DNA of 64,000 nucleotides, taken from Dehalobacter sp. DCM (GTDB lineage: Bacteria > Bacillota > Desulfitobacteriia > Desulfitobacteriales > Syntrophobotulaceae). The first letter of the stretch is position 1. Each line of letters opens with the position of its first letter. The notes beneath the pieces are model-generated. The model ran no database searches, was not told where the DNA came from, and was given only the letters and a program-made list of their open reading frames with translations. Made by a program: the position numbers and the translations under genes. The stretch lies in the NCBI RefSeq assembly GCF_024972775.1, contig NZ_CP092282.1, forward strand, positions 4,245,525-4,309,524. Reading direction: 5' to 3'. Shown piece by piece: positions 61,245 through 64,000 of the stretch.

Positions 61245-62936
61245 TTAGGTTTCATCTTTAGGTGTAACCTTAGGCTGATCGGACTTCAGCTCCAATCCCG
61301 TTCCCTCGACGATAGCTGCGTCCGTAGATGTGTCTACAAGCCGTATACCCACGCGGTCACCCACGTTTACCAGTACAATATTCCTGCTCTCCGCAGCTGA
61401 TATAGCAAAGTAGGAGTTGTCGGAATCAAGCAGCAGATAATAAACACTGGTCCCATTAACAACTGCCACTCGGATGTCCTTCACAACGCCCTCAATATCG
61501 CTTGTCACCGCAGGCACTTCGTCAATCAGTCCATTCTGTTTAAGCAAGCGTATATAAGCCATCTCGCACTCCGCCACCGTAGTGCCTGTTGCTACGATAT
61601 TGTATTTTTGGACATTGACCATGGCGTACATCTTAACAAGAGCAGCATTGTCCTTCAGGGCCACAAAGTAAGTAGGTTGGTCAGAAATGTTAAGTAGCAG
61701 CGGAAAAGTGGCAACGTACCCAAGGTGCTGCACAACACCCTGTGCAGAATTCATAGCAGAGAATTCCTCCGCGCCTGCGCAGGAGTAGTAGCGTGCTTCC
61801 TTGGTGCGCTGGTTACAGAGGATGAACCCGATATTACTTTGGTCACCTGTTACCGATGTGATGCCGGTGTAGACATACACATCGTCATTCTGAGCAATAT
61901 AATTGTAGCCATCCGTGGTTACTGTAACACCCTTCTGTCCAAATATCGAGTTGATTAAGCCGCTGGCATAACGACCGTGATAATCATATTGTTGAATAAT
62001 AAGCTCTGCGGAGTAGACTTGGTCTACCCAGCTCGGTACATTTTCATAATAGGTGCTCTCGCCGGTTACCGCATCAACCATTACCGCGCCTTTGATGTCA
62101 GTGCCTCCGAACAGTCCGATAGTCTTAACCATTCTGGGGCATATCCAGTAAGGATGCCCATTATCATCAATTTCAAAGTGGGGCGTATCAAACATATAGG
62201 TCGGAAAGTTGAACCGCAAATGGCGGTAGAGATAGCGAGAGAAATGCTCGGCATTCGTGTATTTAATTCCCTCCTGAAGTCTTACGACATTCACATTCTG
62301 GGTCACCATGTCGATAATGATGTAGGCGGGAATACCTTCGGCACGGTTACCCAGCCACTTGAAGATATCACCGTAAGCAAGCGTGGCGATCCGCACCGGG
62401 CGATCTTTATAATTGATCTGGGTGTAGTCGTTGACTACCTCGAACTGGCTGACCATGTCTGAAAGTTCCCCCAGTTTACGATCACCCAGGCGTTGGGCGG
62501 AAGTTTTATCGAGCATGGGTATCTGATCATAGGAGATTTGTTCCACTTCGGCAGCAAAATCGCCGGGTGTGACGGGCAGGATCTCAGAATAGGAACGGGC
62601 GTGCAAAATAACACTGGAATAAATGCTTCCCAATAATACCACGAGGGCTAATCCGATGCAGATAAGACCGGGAATAGCACAGTATTTTTTGATCACCCGT
62701 AAGATCGACTTGATGTCGGTCAATTCGTTGGCCATGCCCCTGGTTATCAGGGTAACAAAGCAAAAGAGGGCTAAACATAGACACAAGAACAGATAGAACT
62801 CAGTATTTTGCAGATTGATTGCAGGCAAGACAACGTAGAAGTAGATCACCGCAAACACAAGAGTGATAAGCAATGCGGTGAGCAAGGGCGGGCGTCGTTT
62901 GCGTGGCGTCTTCTTCCTATTAAATCCATGTAGCAT
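61245..62936 (-). CDS. Large membrane-anchored protein, unrecognised
   Basis: A 563-residue protein from the ATG at 62936 (GGAGGA upstream). It begins with a basic cytoplasmic stretch, then three hydrophobic helices (about 18-40, 47-65, 86-110), followed by a long extracytoplasmic region of about 440 residues with mixed strands (motifs NAEHFSRYLYRHLRFNFPTYMFDTPHFEID and YWICPRMVKTIGLFGGTDIKGAVMVD). A domain with PepSY/DUF-like conserved turns may exist there. I do not recognise the family. It stands between a terminator and a divergent MFS gene. Function unknown. Confidence 0.7.
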   Translation of the reverse strand: MLHGFNRKKTPRKRRPPLLTALLITLVFAVIYFYVVLPAINLQNTEFYLFLCLCLALFCFVTLITRGMANELTDIKSILRVIKKYCAIPGLICIGLALVVLLGSIYSSVILHARSYSEILPVTPGDFAAEVEQISYDQIPMLDKTSAQRLGDRKLGELSDMVSQFEVVNDYTQINYKDRPVRIATLAYGDIFKWLGNRAEGIPAYIIIDMVTQNVNVVRLQEGIKYTNAEHFSRYLYRHLRFNFPTYMFDTPHFEIDDNGHPYWICPRMVKTIGLFGGTDIKGAVMVDAVTGESTYYENVPSWVDQVYSAELIIQQYDYHGRYASGLINSIFGQKGVTVTTDGYNYIAQNDDVYVYTGITSVTGDQSNIGFILCNQRTKEARYYSCAGAEEFSAMNSAQGVVQHLGYVATFPLLLNISDQPTYFVALKDNAALVKMYAMVNVQKYNIVATGTTVAECEMAYIRLLKQNGLIDEVPAVTSDIEGVVKDIRVAVVNGTSVYYLLLDSDNSYFAISAAESRNIVLVNVGDRVGIRLVDTSTDAAIVEGTGLELKSDQPKVTPKDET

Positions 62937-63179
62937 GTCATATTCCTCCATCAACTGATTTCATTGATTTAATACACATCATTTCACGATAAGTATGTGG
63001 AAAGCAACCCATTATTATCAATTAGGTTGTTGATTATATTAAACCAGAATTTCCATTAAATGAAAAGGGCAGTAGGTCTGCTTTTTCAAAACACCCCTTA
63101 GATTAAAACCATTGACCTTCCTTAGTGGAAGGATTATTCTTTTATTAGTGTTTTATAGGTATATGAAATAAGGGGCGTT

Positions 63180-64000
63180 ATGCAAATGAAAGATAGCTTC
63201 TCGAAATTCGGAGTGAGAGATCGCGATTTTACCTTTTTTCTGATTATGGTGGTTCTGATTGGCTTAGGCCAAAGTGTAGACAATTCTGTCTTTAATAATT
63301 TTCTTAAAGACCAGTTCGATTTTGGCGTTATGCAGAGAACGTTATTGGAATTACCCAGAGAATTACCGGGTTTATTGGTCTTTATCTTCACTGGATTGTT
63401 GTTTGTTTTAGGCGATGTCCGAATGGCGGCTCTCGCCAACCTGGCAGCCGCTGTGGGAATGTTTTTGCTTGGAATTATCCCGAATAACATTTTCGCCATG
63501 CTCTTGGTTGTTTTTATCTATAGCAGCGGTCAGCATCTCTTTATGCCGCTGTTTAGTACGATTAGCATGAGTTTTGCACAGGAAGGCCAACTTGGTCGCA
63601 GATTAGGACAAATGAATGCGGTTATGAATTTATCCTTAGTGTTGAGCAGTGCGGGACTCTGGGCTTTATTCCATATACTGCAGATCAATTATATGGTCTC
63701 GTTTACAATCGGTGCCATCGCTTTTGCCGGCGCTGCGGTCTTTCTTATCCTTATGAATAAAAAGCGAATGCCTCTTCAGACAAACCGTTTTGTTTTTCGC
63801 AAAGAGTACGGCCTTTATTATTGGCTGAATGTTTTGCACGGCGCAAGAAAACAAATATTTATAACGTTTGCCCCTTGGGTCTTGGTCGATGTCTTTAAAC
63901 AGAAAGTGGCAACGATGGTACTTCTGTTCTTTATCATCGCTTGCCTTGGTATTATCGTGAAACCGCTGATCGGACGATTGATCGATCATATCGGTGAAAA
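63180..64000 (+). CDS. MFS transporter, 3' end outside window
   Basis: A major facilitator open from the ATG at 63180 (AAGGGG upstream) to the window end with no stop, 273 codons so far. It has at least eight hydrophobic segments. Motifs include QSVDNSVFNNFLKDQF, LPRELPGLLVF and SSGQHLFMPLFSTISM, and the later KPLIGRLIDHIG loop. The substrate is unknown. Antisense frames within it are not real genes. Confidence 0.85.
   Translation, partial: MQMKDSFSKFGVRDRDFTFFLIMVVLIGLGQSVDNSVFNNFLKDQFDFGVMQRTLLELPRELPGLLVFIFTGLLFVLGDVRMAALANLAAAVGMFLLGIIPNNIFAMLLVVFIYSSGQHLFMPLFSTISMSFAQEGQLGRRLGQMNAVMNLSLVLSSAGLWALFHILQINYMVSFTIGAIAFAGAAVFLILMNKKRMPLQTNRFVFRKEYGLYYWLNVLHGARKQIFITFAPWVLVDVFKQKVATMVLLFFIIACLGIIVKPLIGRLIDHIGE

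Noticed and set aside
63134-63499. Minus-strand frame at the window end
   Set aside because: It is antisense to the MFS transporter, which has the ribosome site and membrane pattern.

Overview
This looks like a chromosomal segment of a low-GC, Gram-positive, endospore-forming bacterium, most likely a Clostridia member. The signs are strong AGGAGG-type ribosome binding sites with frequent TTG/GTG starts, two tiny YjcZ-type sporulation membrane proteins, a CarD-like regulator, an EFR1-type flavodoxin/ferredoxin, an ECF transporter pair and many cyclic-di-GMP genes. A placement near Desulfitobacterium, Dehalobacter or Desulfosporosinus is an impression from gene content only; there is no rRNA gene to confirm it. 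I saw no tRNA, rRNA or CRISPR array.

Layout: 1-6.3 kb holds a truncated aminotransferase, an HtrA protease, a small L,D-transpeptidase, an ECF (CbiO/CbiQ) pair behind a possible attenuator and a GT2-GtrA glycosyltransferase. 6.5-21.2 kb is the accessory core, all on the minus strand: phosphopantetheinyl transferase, a 2951-residue nonribosomal peptide synthetase, a 7TM-type histidine kinase and an HD-GYP response regulator. The kinase gene is split by a 1661-bp IS4-type insertion sequence with matching terminal repeats and a target duplication. Removing the insertion restores one uninterrupted 624-codon frame. The synthetase reads C - adenylation remnant - FkbH-like (glyceryl-loading type) - VOC/glyoxalase-like - T - C - A - T - reductase. 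The full adenylation domain has a glycine-like code, and the terminal domain should release the product reductively. I know of no characterised synthetase with this order, so this is the best candidate for an undescribed system.

21.3-31.8 kb has the two YjcZ-like genes, a two-component system with a structured repeat inserted between its genes, a DUF4342 gene, and a MarR regulator followed by a heterodimeric ABC exporter. One exporter half carries about 400 extra residues made of two families of tandem repeats. A diguanylate cyclase with a hairpin-rich leader follows. 32-43 kb is mostly housekeeping: CorA, phosphohexomutase and glucose-6-phosphate isomerase (one operon), a zinc-ribbon peptide, a DtxR-type regulator, DUF1653, a TspO-like protein, a Rad3-type helicase with TrmB, and IlvE. 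A DnaA-box cluster lies next to the helicase gene.

43-64 kb holds a chemoreceptor, citrate synthase, DUF975, a trigger factor without its prolyl isomerase domain, an EFR1 protein, a ferritin-like protein, a repeat-built coiled-coil protein, an M48 protease, CarD, an old-yellow-enzyme reductase divergent from a PadR regulator with a consensus PadR site between them, a GGDEF-EAL protein, two MFS transporters (the last cut by the window end), a MITE-like element and an unrecognised membrane protein.

Cyclic-di-GMP turnover recurs (HD-GYP, GGDEF, GGDEF-EAL). The synthetase operon is linked to it through its own two-component system, now disrupted by the insertion.
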